Shown in pieces: positions 28,690 to 37,897 of a stretch of DNA of 64,000 bases. The notes beneath the pieces were generated by a model that ran no database searches, was not told where the DNA came from, and saw only the letters and a list, made by a program, of their open reading frames with translations. Position numbers and translations under genes: made by a program. The stretch spans positions 124,001 to 188,000 of the forward strand of contig NZ_CALMPA010000021.1 of the NCBI RefSeq assembly GCF_937871615.1, in the 5' to 3' direction. The stretch comes from an uncultured Sphingomonas sp. (GTDB lineage Bacteria > Pseudomonadota > Alphaproteobacteria > Sphingomonadales > Sphingomonadaceae). The stretch's first letter is position 1. Every line of letters begins with the position of its first letter.

Positions 28690-29003
28690 TGGCCTGGGCG
28701 TGGCTGATCCTCGGCGGATTGTTCGAGGTGGGCTTCACCACCTGCCTGCGCAACGCCGATGGCTTTCGCAACCTGCCGTGGACGCTTGCCTTTCTCGTCT
28801 CGGTCACGCTGTCGATGGGGTTGCTTGAGCTTGCCGCCCGCTCGATCCCGATGGGCACGGCCTATGCGGTATGGACCGGGATCGGCGCTCTCGGCACCGT
28901 GCTCGTTGGCGTGATGCTCTATGGCGAGCCGCTGACCGCGATCCGCGGGCTGCTGATCCTCGGCGTCGTCGCGTGCATCGCCGGGCTGAAGGCCACCGCG
29001 TGA
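28689..29003 (+). CDS. Small multidrug resistance (SMR) transporter, Gdx/SugE-like
   Basis: Four-span inner-membrane exporter of 104 residues. The essential membrane Glu is in LGGLFEVGFTTCLRNADGF (Glu13), and the family motif IPMGTAYAVWTGIGALGTVLVG occupies span 3. The wording is closer to SugE/Gdx guanidinium exporters than to EmrE, but this rests on motif reading only. No guanidine riboswitch is seen before it, because the gene starts inside the preceding stop codon. Confidence 0.85.
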   Translation: MAWAWLILGGLFEVGFTTCLRNADGFRNLPWTLAFLVSVTLSMGLLELAARSIPMGTAYAVWTGIGALGTVLVGVMLYGEPLTAIRGLLILGVVACIAGLKATA

Positions 29004-29371
29004 CGATCGACACCGGCCTCGCCGATTGGGTGGCGGAGGCCATGGCGCCGATCGGCACGGTCACGCGCAAGCGCCTGTTCGGCGGCGCGGCGCTCTATTG
29101 TGACGGGCTGACCTTCGCGATCATCGCGTTCGACGCATTGTGGTTCAAGGCGGATGCCGAGAGCGCCGACGCGTGGGACGCGATCGGCGCGGCGCTGTTC
29201 ACCGTCACGCGGGACAATGGCCGCGTGCAATCGCTGCCTTATCGCCGCGCGCCGGATGAGGTGTACGACGACGCGGACGCGCTGCGCGAATGGGCGATGC
29301 TGGCGCTGGGGGCGGCCCGGCGCGCACCGCCCAGGCCCGTGCGGCGGCGCAAACGGACGGAGCGCGGGTAA
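29000..29371 (+). CDS. TfoX N-terminal domain protein
   Basis: 123-residue stand-alone TfoX_N protein from a GTG that overlaps the SMR stop. The domain is recognised by MAPIGTVTRKRLFGGAALYCDGLTFAII, FKADAESADAW and the ending PYRRAPDEVYDDADALREWAMLAL. The basic tail (RAPPRPVRRRKRTERG) may bind nucleic acid. The C-terminal TfoX domain of the Haemophilus competence regulator is absent, so a competence role is not implied. It is the last gene of the EamA-GNAT-SMR-TfoX unit. A 7-bp hairpin without T-tract surrounds its stop (29362-29381). Confidence 0.82.
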   Translation: MTIDTGLADWVAEAMAPIGTVTRKRLFGGAALYCDGLTFAIIAFDALWFKADAESADAWDAIGAALFTVTRDNGRVQSLPYRRAPDEVYDDADALREWAMLALGAARRAPPRPVRRRKRTERG

Positions 29372-29397
29372 CCCCCCGCGCCTCCGCCCCGTACGCG

Positions 29398-29937
29398 TCA
29401 GGCCTTCTTGGCCTGCTCGGCGCGCTCGATCGCCTCGATCACGATCTGGCGCGCTTCGGCCGCATCGCCCCAATTGCCGACGCGCACCCACTTTTCGGAT
29501 TCGAGATCCTTATAGTGTTTGAAGAAATGCTCGATCTGCTGGAGCACGATCGAGGGCAGATCCTGCCGCTCGCCGACATCCGAATAATAAGGGAAGGTCG
29601 TATCGACCGGCACGCAGATCAGCTTCTCGTCGCCGCCATGCTCGTCTTCCAGGTTGAGCACGCCGATCGGGCGCACCCGCACCACGCAGCCGGGAATGAA
29701 CGGCGAGCGCGCGATGACCAGCGCGTCGAGCGGATCGCCATCGGGCGAGAGCGTATGCGGCACGAAGCCGTAATTCGCCGGATAGCGCATCGGCGTATGC
29801 AGGATGCGATCGACGAACAGCGCGCCGGATTCCTTGTCGAACTCGTATTTCACGGGTTCGCCGCCGGTCGGCACCTCGATGATGACGTTGAGTTCCTCGG
29901 GCGGATTCTTGCCCACGGGGATGAGGTCGATGCGCAT
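29398..29937 (-). CDS. ppa: Inorganic pyrophosphatase (family I)
   Basis: Hydrolyses pyrophosphate to drive biosynthetic reactions. The 179-residue protein from ATG 29937 ([15 protein letters not shown]), chosen because AAGGAA lies eight bases upstream, shows the active-site set [39 protein letters not shown] (DxDPxD type) and [16 protein letters not shown]. An ATG seven codons upstream is possible. It is convergent with the TfoX gene. Confidence 0.95.
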   Translation of the reverse strand: MRIDLIPVGKNPPEELNVIIEVPTGGEPVKYEFDKESGALFVDRILHTPMRYPANYGFVPHTLSPDGDPLDALVIARSPFIPGCVVRVRPIGVLNLEDEHGGDEKLICVPVDTTFPYYSDVGERQDLPSIVLQQIEHFFKHYKDLESEKWVRVGNWGDAAEARQIVIEAIERAEQAKKA

Positions 29938-30018
29938 CTTTTCCTTCACTTCGCTCAAGGAGACGGCGCCCGCCCGCCTCCCTCGCGGGAAGCGCGCAAA
30001 CGTCGCCGGCGGCGCGGT

Positions 30019-31959
30019 TCAGCGCGGCGCCAACAGCCTGTCGAGGCCACCCTCTCCGGTGCCGATCTTTTCGAGGCGCGGGTAGCGCAGCCCGCCGTGC
30101 CAGTCGAGCGTCACCGTGCGATATTCCTCACCATTGCGCACCAGCAGCGTAACCGGCGGCTTCTCGCCCGCCGCCTCCGCGATCGCCGCCTTCAGCCGCT
30201 CGGGCGAATAATTCTCGCCGTTGACCGCCGCGATCGCGGTGCCGACGGTGAGCCCGGCGGTGAAGCCCGCGCTGTCCCATGTCACGCCCGTCACCACGCC
30301 GCGATTGGCGCCGTCATCGCCAACGATCAGCCCGCCGGAATAGGTGAGGTCGACCACCTTGCGCACCCGCTCGCCATTGCGGAACGAGGGCGGCGCCTGA
30401 TCGGTGTAGATCAGGCGATAGCCGTTGCGCGCAAACCCCTCGATCGGCGCGCCGGCGGCATGTTCGGTCAGCCGCTTCACCAGATAGGCCTTCCACTCCC
30501 ACGGCTGGATCGCGTTGAGCGCGGCGGCAACATCGTCGATCGTATAGGTCAGCTCGCCCCAGTCGCCATCACGCATCCCGAAGAAGGCGCGGGCGAAATC
30601 GTCGATCGACTTCGCACCGCCCGATTTCTCGCGCAGCAGCGAATCGACATCCATCCAGATGAGCAGACCCTCGTTGTAATAATCCTCGCTGCGCTCCCAG
30701 CTCAGCCAGCCCTTGGGCTTGCGATTCGCGATGACCGGATCGTTGGTGGTGTCGAGAAGATCGCGCCAGTGGCGCGCCGGCTGCGAATCGTAACTCGCCA
30801 TGATCGCGGCATATTGATCGAGCGTATCCTGCTTCGACACCAGCCCCGAGCGCGCCTGCAACACATAGCCCCAGAATTGCGTCTGCCCCTCGTAAACCCA
30901 CAGCAGCGAGCCGCGCATCGGCGTGCGGAAATCGGGGGTCCACAGGTCAGCGCCACGGCGGAATTTGCCGTTCCAGCTATGGGTGAATTCGTGCGGTAGC
31001 AGGTTGCGGCGGCCCGGCCCGTCGTTCCAGCGCGAAAAATAGCCCGGCGTCACGCCGTTTTCTGAGCTGCGGTGATGCTCCAGCCCGATCCCGCCGAGCC
31101 GGTCGGTGATCGACAGCAGGAAATCATAATGATCGTAATGCTGCGCGCCGAAGGTTTTCACCGCCTGCTCGACCAGCTTCTTGTGCGCGTCGATCTGCGC
31201 AGGCGTCGCGACCAGTTCGGTCGGATCGTCGGCGAAGACGTTGAGCGCGACGCGATCGCTGAGCGGGATCACCCGACCATAGCGCCCCGCGAGCATCGGC
31301 GAATCGACGAGGATTTCATAATTGGTCTGCTCATAGGCCCAGGTGTTGCCCACGCCGGTCGGCTTGCCGCGCAATGCGCCCGCCGCCGTCCAGCCGGCGG
31401 GCCAGGTGACGTTCATCCGCACCGGGATGCGCCGCGTGAACCAGCCCGCCGGATAGAGGCTGACCTGGTTCGGCTGGAGGCTTATCATCGTCGGCGTCAC
31501 GACGATCCGCCCCTGATCGGCCTTGGTGGCGGAGAGGAACTGGAATTCCACATCGAGCTGCTTCGCCCCCGCCGGCACGTCGATATGAAATGCGAAGACA
31601 TCCACCGGATCGCGCGTCCACGGCACCGCCTTGCCATTGGCGCGGATGACGAGCCCCGCGACCTTCTCGATCTCGCCGCGCGGCGAGTGCGCGCCCGGCA
31701 GCCATTTCGGAAACAGCAGCGCCATCGACCCGGCCCTGGTCACCGGGATGGTCTGTTTCACGCGCAGGATGCCGCGCACGGTATCGGTCGCGTCGACGTT
31801 CACCACCATCGCGCCCGCGGGATAGGCTTCGTCGCGCGGCTGCGGGATCGTATCCACGAAGGGAACCGGCTGGGGCGCGGAATTGCCCGCGGGAACCTGC
31901 GCGGTGGCGGCGATCGGGGCGGTGGAGAGAAGCAACAGGGCGGCAATGGCACGGATCAT
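30019..31959 (-). CDS. M61 glycyl-aminopeptidase-type metalloprotease with PDZ domain
   Basis: Exported zinc peptidase of 646 residues. A signal peptide (MIRAIAALLLLSTAPIAATA) precedes an N-terminal beta domain. The M61 catalytic domain has LLPHEFTHSWNGKF (HEFTH at 323-327) and the third ligand in LLWVYEGQTQFWGY, and the C-terminal PDZ has GVVTGVTWDSAGFTAGLTVGTAIAAVNG. Relatives cleave N-terminal Gly/Ala, often from peptides in the periplasm. The open frame continues 47 codons upstream without signal character, so ATG 31959 is used. Confidence 0.88.
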   Translation of the reverse strand: MIRAIAALLLLSTAPIAATAQVPAGNSAPQPVPFVDTIPQPRDEAYPAGAMVVNVDATDTVRGILRVKQTIPVTRAGSMALLFPKWLPGAHSPRGEIEKVAGLVIRANGKAVPWTRDPVDVFAFHIDVPAGAKQLDVEFQFLSATKADQGRIVVTPTMISLQPNQVSLYPAGWFTRRIPVRMNVTWPAGWTAAGALRGKPTGVGNTWAYEQTNYEILVDSPMLAGRYGRVIPLSDRVALNVFADDPTELVATPAQIDAHKKLVEQAVKTFGAQHYDHYDFLLSITDRLGGIGLEHHRSSENGVTPGYFSRWNDGPGRRNLLPHEFTHSWNGKFRRGADLWTPDFRTPMRGSLLWVYEGQTQFWGYVLQARSGLVSKQDTLDQYAAIMASYDSQPARHWRDLLDTTNDPVIANRKPKGWLSWERSEDYYNEGLLIWMDVDSLLREKSGGAKSIDDFARAFFGMRDGDWGELTYTIDDVAAALNAIQPWEWKAYLVKRLTEHAAGAPIEGFARNGYRLIYTDQAPPSFRNGERVRKVVDLTYSGGLIVGDDGANRGVVTGVTWDSAGFTAGLTVGTAIAAVNGENYSPERLKAAIAEAAGEKPPVTLLVRNGEEYRTVTLDWHGGLRYPRLEKIGTGEGGLDRLLAPR

Positions 31960-32026
31960 CAGGTAAACTCTGCAAGACGCATGAAACGCCCACGCTAGCC
32001 GCGCGCGATGCCCCGCGTCCAGCCGC

Positions 32027-32686
32027 TCAATGCCCGCCCGCGCTGCCCAGCACGTTGATGGTGAACGCGAGCACGCCGATGTTGAACACGAATGCGGCAA
32101 GGCACTGGCCGATCACCACGCGCCTGATCCGCCGTGACGTGACGTTCACATCCGATGTCTGGAACGTCATCCCCAGCGTGAAGCTGAAATAGATGAAGTC
32201 CCAGTAATGCGGCTCATCCTCGCCGGGAAAGTCGATCCCGCGCGCATCTTTCCCGCCCAGTTCGCTGTAGAACAGATGCGCGTAATGCAGCGCATAGACG
32301 ATATTGGAAAACAGCCACGCCAGCATCAATGTGACGACGACCAGCGCGATCGAATGGCCGGAAGGGCGGGTCATCAGTTCGTTCGCCACCACCACCAGAA
32401 TAACGATCGTCACCAGCGCGGTGATCGCCAGCAGCCCGGCGCGATTGGTGTCGTTCGCCTTGGCCCGCGCGCGCACGTCGCCCGCGTCGTCACCAAGCAG
32501 CGGCCATAGCGAGAGGAGGAAGAACAATGCGCCGGCATCGAACCCGATCATCATCGCCCGGCCCCAGACGAAGCCCTTCGCCAGCCCGACCGCGATCCAC
32601 ACCGCCGCCATGATCGCCATGAACGCCAGGAAACGCGGCGGCGCGATACGCTGGCCGATCTGCCATCCGTGATTCCGCCGCGTCAT
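32027..32686 (-). CDS. DUF1345 membrane protein
   Basis: Predicted inner-membrane protein of 219 residues with five to six spans. The DUF1345 signature is clear: SNIVYALHYAHLFYSE, then GIDFPGEDEPHYWDFIYFSFTLGMTFQTSDVNVTSRRIRR, where the paired Asp/Glu and aromatic residues are strongly conserved in the family and look pore-like. ATG 32686 (MTRRNHGW) with AGGTG upstream is preferred. Function is unknown. It is divergent from hisS with a 73-base gap. Confidence 0.85.
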   Translation of the reverse strand: MTRRNHGWQIGQRIAPPRFLAFMAIMAAVWIAVGLAKGFVWGRAMMIGFDAGALFFLLSLWPLLGDDAGDVRARAKANDTNRAGLLAITALVTIVILVVVANELMTRPSGHSIALVVVTLMLAWLFSNIVYALHYAHLFYSELGGKDARGIDFPGEDEPHYWDFIYFSFTLGMTFQTSDVNVTSRRIRRVVIGQCLAAFVFNIGVLAFTINVLGSAGGH

Positions 32687-32759
32687 CAAGCACCTGCCCC
32701 GATCGGTCGGCAAACCCTAGCGTCAGCGCGCGTCCTCGCATAGATAGCCGCGCTTCATC

Positions 32760-34007
32760 ATGGCTCGTATTCAAACCCCAAATCGCGTCCGCGGCACGCA
32801 GGACATCTTCGGCGCCGAACAGCGCCGCTTCGCGCATGTGCTCGACACGTTCGATCGCGTCCGCCGGCTCTATTGCTTCGGGCGGGTCGATATCCCCGTG
32901 TTCGAGGATACGCAGGTGTTCGCGCGCTCGATCGGCGAAACCACCGATGTCGTCTCGAAGGAGATGTACACTTTCCCGGACAAGGGCGGGGATTCGCTGA
33001 CGCTGCGCCCGGAATTCACCGCCGGCATCGCGCGCGCCTATATCACCGAAGGGTGGCAGCAATTCGCGCCATTGAAGCTCGCCACATCGGGCGCGGTGTT
33101 CCGTTATGAGCGCCCGCAAAAGGGCCGCTATCGCCAGTTCCACCAGATCGACGCCGAGATTCTCGGCGCGCCGGAGCCTTCGGCCGATGTGGAACTGCTG
33201 TGTCTCGCCGATCAGTTGCTCCACGAACTCGGCATCGCCGACGGGGTGACGCTGCAACTCAACACGCTGGGAGACGCCGCGACGCGCGATGCGTGGCGCG
33301 ATGCGCTGGTGGCGCATTTCGAGCGGCATCGCGGCGAGCTTTCCGAAGACAGCGTGACGCGGCTCGACAAGAACCCGCTGCGCATCCTCGACAGCAAGGA
33401 CGCGCGGGATCGCCCGATCGCGGAGGCAGCACCCGGCATCGACGATTTCATGACCGCCGAAGCCGGCGCGTTCTTTGAAAGCGTGACGAGGGGTCTCGAC
33501 GCGGCGGGCGTGGCGTGGACGCGCAATTCGCGGCTCGTGCGCGGGCTGGATTACTATCGCCACACCGCGTTCGAGTTCGTGACGGACCGTTTGGGCGCGC
33601 AGGGCACCGTGCTCGCGGGGGGGCGCTATGACGGCCTCGTCGAAAGCCTCGGCGGCCCCGCGACAGCGGGCGTCGGCTGGGCGGCGGGCGTCGAACGGCT
33701 GGCGATGCTGATCGAGGAGCCGGCGGCGGAACGGCCAGACGTGGCGGTGGTCGCCGAGAACCGCGATCGCGAATCCGATGCGATGGCGCTCACCGGCGCG
33801 CTGCGGCAGGGCGGCCTTTCGGCGGAGCTGTTCGTCACCGGCAGCCCGCGCAAGCGTTTCAGCAAGGCGATGGAGCGCAAGCCGGCGGCAATCGTCTCGC
33901 TCGACGTGCGCGATGGCGCGCAGTCGCACAGCTTCAGGCTGCTCGACGAGGCGTTCGCGGGCGCCGCCAAAGCCCGCGCGATCTTCGAGCAACGCTTCGG
34001 CCAATGA
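32760..34007 (+). CDS. hisS: Histidyl-tRNA synthetase
   Basis: Charges tRNA-His. The 415-residue class II synthetase shows motif 1 near [14 protein letters not shown], motif 2 [22 protein letters not shown], the histidine-specific [12 protein letters not shown] and motif 3 region [17 protein letters not shown], followed by the anticodon-binding domain. First gene of the hisS-prfA-prmC unit; it overlaps prfA by four bases. Confidence 0.96.
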   Translation: MARIQTPNRVRGTQDIFGAEQRRFAHVLDTFDRVRRLYCFGRVDIPVFEDTQVFARSIGETTDVVSKEMYTFPDKGGDSLTLRPEFTAGIARAYITEGWQQFAPLKLATSGAVFRYERPQKGRYRQFHQIDAEILGAPEPSADVELLCLADQLLHELGIADGVTLQLNTLGDAATRDAWRDALVAHFERHRGELSEDSVTRLDKNPLRILDSKDARDRPIAEAAPGIDDFMTAEAGAFFESVTRGLDAAGVAWTRNSRLVRGLDYYRHTAFEFVTDRLGAQGTVLAGGRYDGLVESLGGPATAGVGWAAGVERLAMLIEEPAAERPDVAVVAENRDRESDAMALTGALRQGGLSAELFVTGSPRKRFSKAMERKPAAIVSLDVRDGAQSHSFRLLDEAFAGAAKARAIFEQRFGQ

Positions 34008-35080
34008 TCGCCATCTCGCTCGACCGTATCCGCCAGATCGAGGCGCGGCGGGATGAACTCGCCGCGCTGATGGCGACCGGCGATCTGTCGGGCGAACGCT
34101 TCGTGGCGGTGTCGAAGGAATATGCGGAGCTTGAGCCGGTCGCGGTCGCGGCGGCGCAGGTGCGGCGGCTACGGCAAGAGGCGGAAAGCCTCGCGCATAT
34201 GACCGAGGATGCCGACGCGGAATTGCGCGCGATGGCCGAGGAGGAATTGCGCGAGAACAAGGCCGCGCTGGAAGCCGCCGATCGCAGGCTCGCGCTGGCG
34301 CTGCTCCCGCGCGACGCCGCGGACGAGCGTTCCGCGATGCTGGAGGTGCGCGCCGGCACCGGCGGCGATGAGGCGGCGCTGTTCGCGGGTGATCTGTTCC
34401 GAATGTATCAACGCTATGCCGAAACCCAGGGCTGGCGGGTGGAACTGATCTCGGCTTCCGAAAGCGAGGTCGGCGGGTTCAAGGAAGTGGTCGCCTCCGT
34501 TACCGGGCAGGGCGTGTTCGCCAGGCTCAAGTTCGAAAGCGGGGTCCACCGCGTCCAGCGCGTACCCGTCACCGAAAGCGGCGGGCGCATCCACACCTCC
34601 GCCGCGACCGTCGCGGTGCTGCCCGAGGCGGAGGAAGTGGACGTGCAGATCGACGACAAGGATTTGCGGATCGACATCTATCGCTCGTCCGGCCCCGGCG
34701 GCCAATCGGTCAACACCACCGATTCGGCGGTGCGCATCGTCCATATCCCGACCGGGCTCACCGTGATCCAGCAGGACGAGAAATCACAGCACAAAAACAA
34801 GGCCAAGGCGCTGAAGGTGCTGCGCACGCGGCTTTACGAACTGGAACGCGAGCGGCTCCATGCCGAGCGTGCCGGCGCGCGCAAGTCCATGGTGGGATCG
34901 GGCGACCGATCGGAACGCATCCGCACCTATAATTTCCCGCAAGGCCGCGTCACCGATCACCGCATCAACCTGACGCTCCACCGGCTCCCGGAAATCCTGG
35001 CAGGCGAGATGGACGAACTGATCGGGGCGCTGATCGCCGAGGACGAGGCGGAGCGGCTGGCGGCGTTGAATGCCGCGTAG
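34004..35080 (+). CDS. prfA: Peptide chain release factor 1
   Basis: Recognises UAA/UAG and triggers peptide release. The 358-residue protein has the catalytic GGQ at 232-234 in [17 protein letters not shown] and the RF1-type codon-recognition region [14 protein letters not shown] (PVT tripeptide, a PxT anticodon motif). The GGQ glutamine should be methylated by PrmC, encoded just downstream. A perfect 9-bp hairpin lies directly after the stop. Confidence 0.96.
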   Translation: MIAISLDRIRQIEARRDELAALMATGDLSGERFVAVSKEYAELEPVAVAAAQVRRLRQEAESLAHMTEDADAELRAMAEEELRENKAALEAADRRLALALLPRDAADERSAMLEVRAGTGGDEAALFAGDLFRMYQRYAETQGWRVELISASESEVGGFKEVVASVTGQGVFARLKFESGVHRVQRVPVTESGGRIHTSAATVAVLPEAEEVDVQIDDKDLRIDIYRSSGPGGQSVNTTDSAVRIVHIPTGLTVIQQDEKSQHKNKAKALKVLRTRLYELERERLHAERAGARKSMVGSGDRSERIRTYNFPQGRVTDHRINLTLHRLPEILAGEMDELIGALIAEDEAERLAALNAA

Positions 35081-35085
35081 GCCGG

Positions 35086-35106
35086 CTTGTCGCGCGTCGC
35101 GACAAG
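35086..35106 (+). repeat. Perfect 9-bp hairpin between prfA and prmC
   Basis: CTTGTCGCG (35086-35094), loop CGT, CGCGACAAG (35098-35106). It starts five bases after the prfA stop. There is no T-run, so it is more likely a partial terminator, RNase stop or mRNA stabiliser that tunes prmC than a full terminator. Confidence 0.65.
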
Positions 35107-35134
35107 ACTCGGCCAAGCCCGGCCGGCGGGGTCT

Positions 35135-35980
35135 ATGATCCCGTCCGACGACGCGGCTTCGCCGCGGCGCGCCGCCCGCGCCGCCCTTTCCGAAGCGGCG
35201 GCGCGCTTCGCCTTCTCCGCCACGCCGCGGCTCGACGCGGAGCTGCTGCTCGCCCATGCGCTTGGCATCACGCGCGAACGGCTGCTGCTGACGCTCGGCG
35301 ATCACCGCGCCCCGCCCACCTTCGCCATGCTGGTGGATCGCCGCGCCGCGCATGAGCCGATCGCCTATATCACCGGCACCCGCGCCTTCTGGACGATAGA
35401 CCTTGCGGTCGCGCCCGGCGTGCTGATCCCGCGCGCCGATAGCGAGACGTTGATCGAGGCGGCGGTCGATCATTTCGCGGGCACCGCCGGGCCGAAGCGC
35501 GTGCTCGATCTCGGCACCGGATCGGGCGCGTTGCTGCTCGCCGCGCTCGATCAATGGCCGGAGGCGACCGGCATCGGGCTGGATGCCTCCCCGGATGCGC
35601 TCGCCGTTGCACGCGGCAATGCCGCGCGCCTCGCCCCTGGCCGCGCCACGATCGCGGAAGGCGGCTGGGAAGGCACCGGCGAAGCGTTCGATCTGATCCT
35701 GTGCAACCCGCCCTATATCGCGAACGGCGCGACGCTGCCGCCCGAGGTGGCGGAATATGAGCCGGCCTCCGCCCTGTTCGCCGGCATCGACGGGCTGGAC
35801 GATTATCGGCGCCTCGCCCCGCTGCTTCGCCGCCAGCTCGCGCCGGGGGGCATCGCCTGTATCGAGATCGGCTTCGATCAGGGTGACAGCGCCGCCGCCT
35901 TGTTCCGGGCATCGGGATTCGCGGTAACGCTGCGCCGCGATCTGGCCGGGCATCAGCGTTGCCTTGTTATCACGCCTTGA
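35135..35980 (+). CDS. prmC: Release-factor glutamine N5-methyltransferase
   Basis: Methylates the GGQ glutamine of release factors with SAM. From ATG 35135 the protein has 281 residues: an N-terminal helical bundle, the SAM loop VLDLGTGSGALLLAAL and the catalytic NPPY at 191-194 in LCNPPYIANGATLPPEVAEYEP. A TTG at 35087 is in frame but lies inside the intergenic hairpin and is disfavoured. Gene order next to prfA is standard. Confidence 0.93.
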   Translation: MIPSDDAASPRRAARAALSEAAARFAFSATPRLDAELLLAHALGITRERLLLTLGDHRAPPTFAMLVDRRAAHEPIAYITGTRAFWTIDLAVAPGVLIPRADSETLIEAAVDHFAGTAGPKRVLDLGTGSGALLLAALDQWPEATGIGLDASPDALAVARGNAARLAPGRATIAEGGWEGTGEAFDLILCNPPYIANGATLPPEVAEYEPASALFAGIDGLDDYRRLAPLLRRQLAPGGIACIEIGFDQGDSAAALFRASGFAVTLRRDLAGHQRCLVITP

Positions 35981-36249
35981 AACCCGCGCGCGAAAGACCA
36001 ACATTTCGCTTTGAGAACGCCGGCTCAGCGGCTAAGAAGCCGGTAGGGGCACGCCAGATCAGCTTAAGCGGTTGAAATCAGGCAAGTTGCCTACCTTTCG
36101 TCATAAGCCGCTGTAGTCCGGTGGCCGTGGCAGGCCCAAGCCCGCGAGTGATTCGCGCAGCGGTGGGCCGGGGGAAGCTGCACCGTGAAGTCCAGGATGG
36201 ATGCGTTCGGGGATAGGGCCGATTTGGGTTCGAGGACGAGGACAGTAAT
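35981..36249 (+). other. Leader region before the DUF4167 gene
   Basis: No gene seen in 269 bases. It can fold in several places, for example CCGGCT (36020-36025) with AGCCGG (36038-36043). The region is G-rich near the DUF4167 TTG start, so a structured 5' untranslated leader is possible. The promoter is not identifiable by eye. Confidence 0.4.
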
Positions 36250-37002
36250 TTGATCAACAATCGTCAAAGTGGCCGTCGTCGCGGTCGCGGTGGTGGGCAG
36301 CGTTCGCCTGGTGGCGGCGGTGGACAGGGGCAGCGCGACAGCGGCAATCGGATCGACAGCCGCGCGCGTGGCAATGCCGCCCAGTTGCTTGAAAAATACC
36401 GGAACATGGCGCGCGACGCGCAGCTTTCGGGCGATCGGGTCAACACCGAATATTATCTGCAATTCGCGGATCATTATTTCCGCGTCCTCGCCGATCAGCG
36501 CGGTCGCTTCGAGGAACAGGGCCGCGATCGCCGCCCCCGCGACGATTTCGACAATGACGAGGATTTCGGTGACGAGGGCGAGATGGCCCGCGCCGAGGAT
36601 CAGCGGCAACAGCAGCCTCGCCGTGATGATGGCCGTCGCGAGGAACGCGGCGAGCGCAACCCGCGTGAGCGCAATTTCAACCGTCGCGACGAAGCGCCGC
36701 GCTACGCCGAAGCCGATCGCTCGGACGATGGCGCGCCCGCCCCGGTAGCGGCGGCTGAAATGGCCGGCGAGCCCACCACCGAGACGATCGCCGACGAAGC
36801 GCCGCGCCCGCGGCGTGGACGCCCGCGTCGCGTCGCGGCTGAAACCGAGGCGATCGAGGTAATGGACGCGGAGCGTCTGCCCCCGTCGCTCGGCATCGTG
36901 CCGATCGAGGGCGTGATCGCGAGTGAGGGCGAGCCGGTCGAGGCGCCCAAGCCGCGCACCCGCCGCCGCCGCACCACCGATGTGGAAGCGAGCGCGGGCT
37001 GA
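36250..37002 (+). CDS. DUF4167 protein
   Basis: 250-residue protein starting at a TTG. The N-terminus is a basic RG/GG-rich stretch (RQSGRRRGRGGGQRSPGGGG), followed by the conserved DUF4167 helix-turn core NAAQLLEKYRNMARDAQLSGDRVNTEYYLQFADHYFRVLAD, and then about 170 residues of low-complexity acidic/arginine-rich sequence. The Arg-Gly tail suggests RNA or nucleoid binding, which is inference only. Its place after hisS-prfA-prmC is typical of sphingomonads. The downstream terminator is strong. Confidence 0.85.
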   Translation: MINNRQSGRRRGRGGGQRSPGGGGGQGQRDSGNRIDSRARGNAAQLLEKYRNMARDAQLSGDRVNTEYYLQFADHYFRVLADQRGRFEEQGRDRRPRDDFDNDEDFGDEGEMARAEDQRQQQPRRDDGRREERGERNPRERNFNRRDEAPRYAEADRSDDGAPAPVAAAEMAGEPTTETIADEAPRPRRGRPRRVAAETEAIEVMDAERLPPSLGIVPIEGVIASEGEPVEAPKPRTRRRRTTDVEASAG

Positions 37003-37023
37003 TCCGGCGCATTGCCGCGGCCA

Positions 37024-37071
37024 AATGAAAAAGGGGCCGGCTTCCGATGGGAGGCCGGCCCCTTTTTCATG
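37024..37071. terminator. Strong bidirectional rho-independent terminator
   Basis: A 17-bp perfect stem, positions 37025-37041 with 37054-37070, made of an A-run, GGGGCCGGC and the complementary GCCGGCCCC plus T-run. Each strand ends in a T-tract, so it serves both the DUF4167 gene and the convergent small membrane-protein gene. Confidence 0.95.
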
Positions 37072-37113
37072 CGCGGCTATGCGACGATGCGATCGGACGC
37101 GTCCGACGCGCGG

Positions 37114-37404
37114 CTATTTCGGATCGCCGCCCAGATCGTCCACGCTCTCGTCATAGCCGGTGCCCGAACTGAGAAACGCCAGCCCCATCAGCGCGCCGGC
37201 CATCAGCACCGTTGCGATCACCCCGCCGATCGTCGCCAGCGTGGCGACCCAGCCGAGCGGCCCGTAAATGCGGCCCAGCGCCCATACCGAGACGATTGCC
37301 GCGATCACCCCGATCAATCCCACCCATGCCAGAATGCGACGAAAGCGGCTCCACGCGAAGCGCGCATAATCGGGATCGTCCAGAGCGGATCGTTGATCGT
37401 TCAT
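37114..37404 (-). CDS. Small two-span membrane protein
   Basis: Unrecognised 96-residue protein with a charged N-terminus (MNDQRSALDDPDYARFAWSR), two hydrophobic spans (about residues 24-46 and 52-80) and an acidic tail ending DESVDDLGGDPK. The DPDYARFAWSRFRRILAW opening is a common style in sphingomonad membrane proteins of unknown function. It ends just before the shared terminator and is divergent from the CBS-domain gene. Confidence 0.72.
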   Translation of the reverse strand: MNDQRSALDDPDYARFAWSRFRRILAWVGLIGVIAAIVSVWALGRIYGPLGWVATLATIGGVIATVLMAGALMGLAFLSSGTGYDESVDDLGGDPK

Positions 37405-37463
37405 CCTTTGCCATTAGCGCGGAAAAGTGAGACGCTACTACCCCACATGGCAGGAGACGGACC

Positions 37464-37892
37464 ATGACGATCGCGGCGATCCTCGGCAACAAGGGGCGGG
37501 ACGTGATCTGCGTCAGCCCGACGCAGACGGTTGCGGAGGCGATCGCATTGCTCGCCCGGCACCGGATCGGCGCTGTCCCGGTGATCGACGGCGGGGCGGT
37601 GATCGGCGTGTTTTCCGAACGCGACGTGATCCTGGGGCTGGCGGGCGGCGACACCGCGATGCTCCAGCGCCCGGTATCCGAAACCATGACCGCGCCGGCG
37701 ATGACGGTTACGCTGGCCGAGCCCGTGCTCGCCGCGCTCTCGCTGATGACGCGGCGGCGCGTCCGCCATCTGCCGGTGGTCGAGGCGGGCCGTGTCATCG
37801 GCATCGTTTCGATCGGCGATCTGGTGAAATACCGGATAGAGATGATCGAGGCCGATGCGGCGGCGATGCGGGAATATATCCAGCAGGCGTGA
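37464..37892 (+). CDS. CBS-domain pair protein
   Basis: Cytosolic 142-residue protein made of two CBS motifs. The first has VSPTQTVAEAIALLARHRIGAVPVIDGGAVIGVFSERDVI, and the second MTVTLAEPVLAALSLMTRRRVRHLPVVEAGRVIGIVSIGDLV. Such stand-alone pairs bind adenosyl nucleotides and regulate partners. The partner is unknown. GGAGACGG precedes the ATG. It ends five bases before the convergent PiuC-like gene. Confidence 0.88.
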   Translation: MTIAAILGNKGRDVICVSPTQTVAEAIALLARHRIGAVPVIDGGAVIGVFSERDVILGLAGGDTAMLQRPVSETMTAPAMTVTLAEPVLAALSLMTRRRVRHLPVVEAGRVIGIVSIGDLVKYRIEMIEADAAAMREYIQQA

Positions 37893-37897
37893 GCCCG

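Noticed and set aside
29290-30999. 569-codon frame opposite ppa and the M61 peptidase
   Set aside because: Antisense shadow, Arg/His-rich; the minus-strand genes have complete catalytic motifs.
36078-36260. Minus-strand 60-codon frame before the DUF4167 gene
   Set aside because: No start signal and biased composition; lies across the leader of the plus-strand gene.
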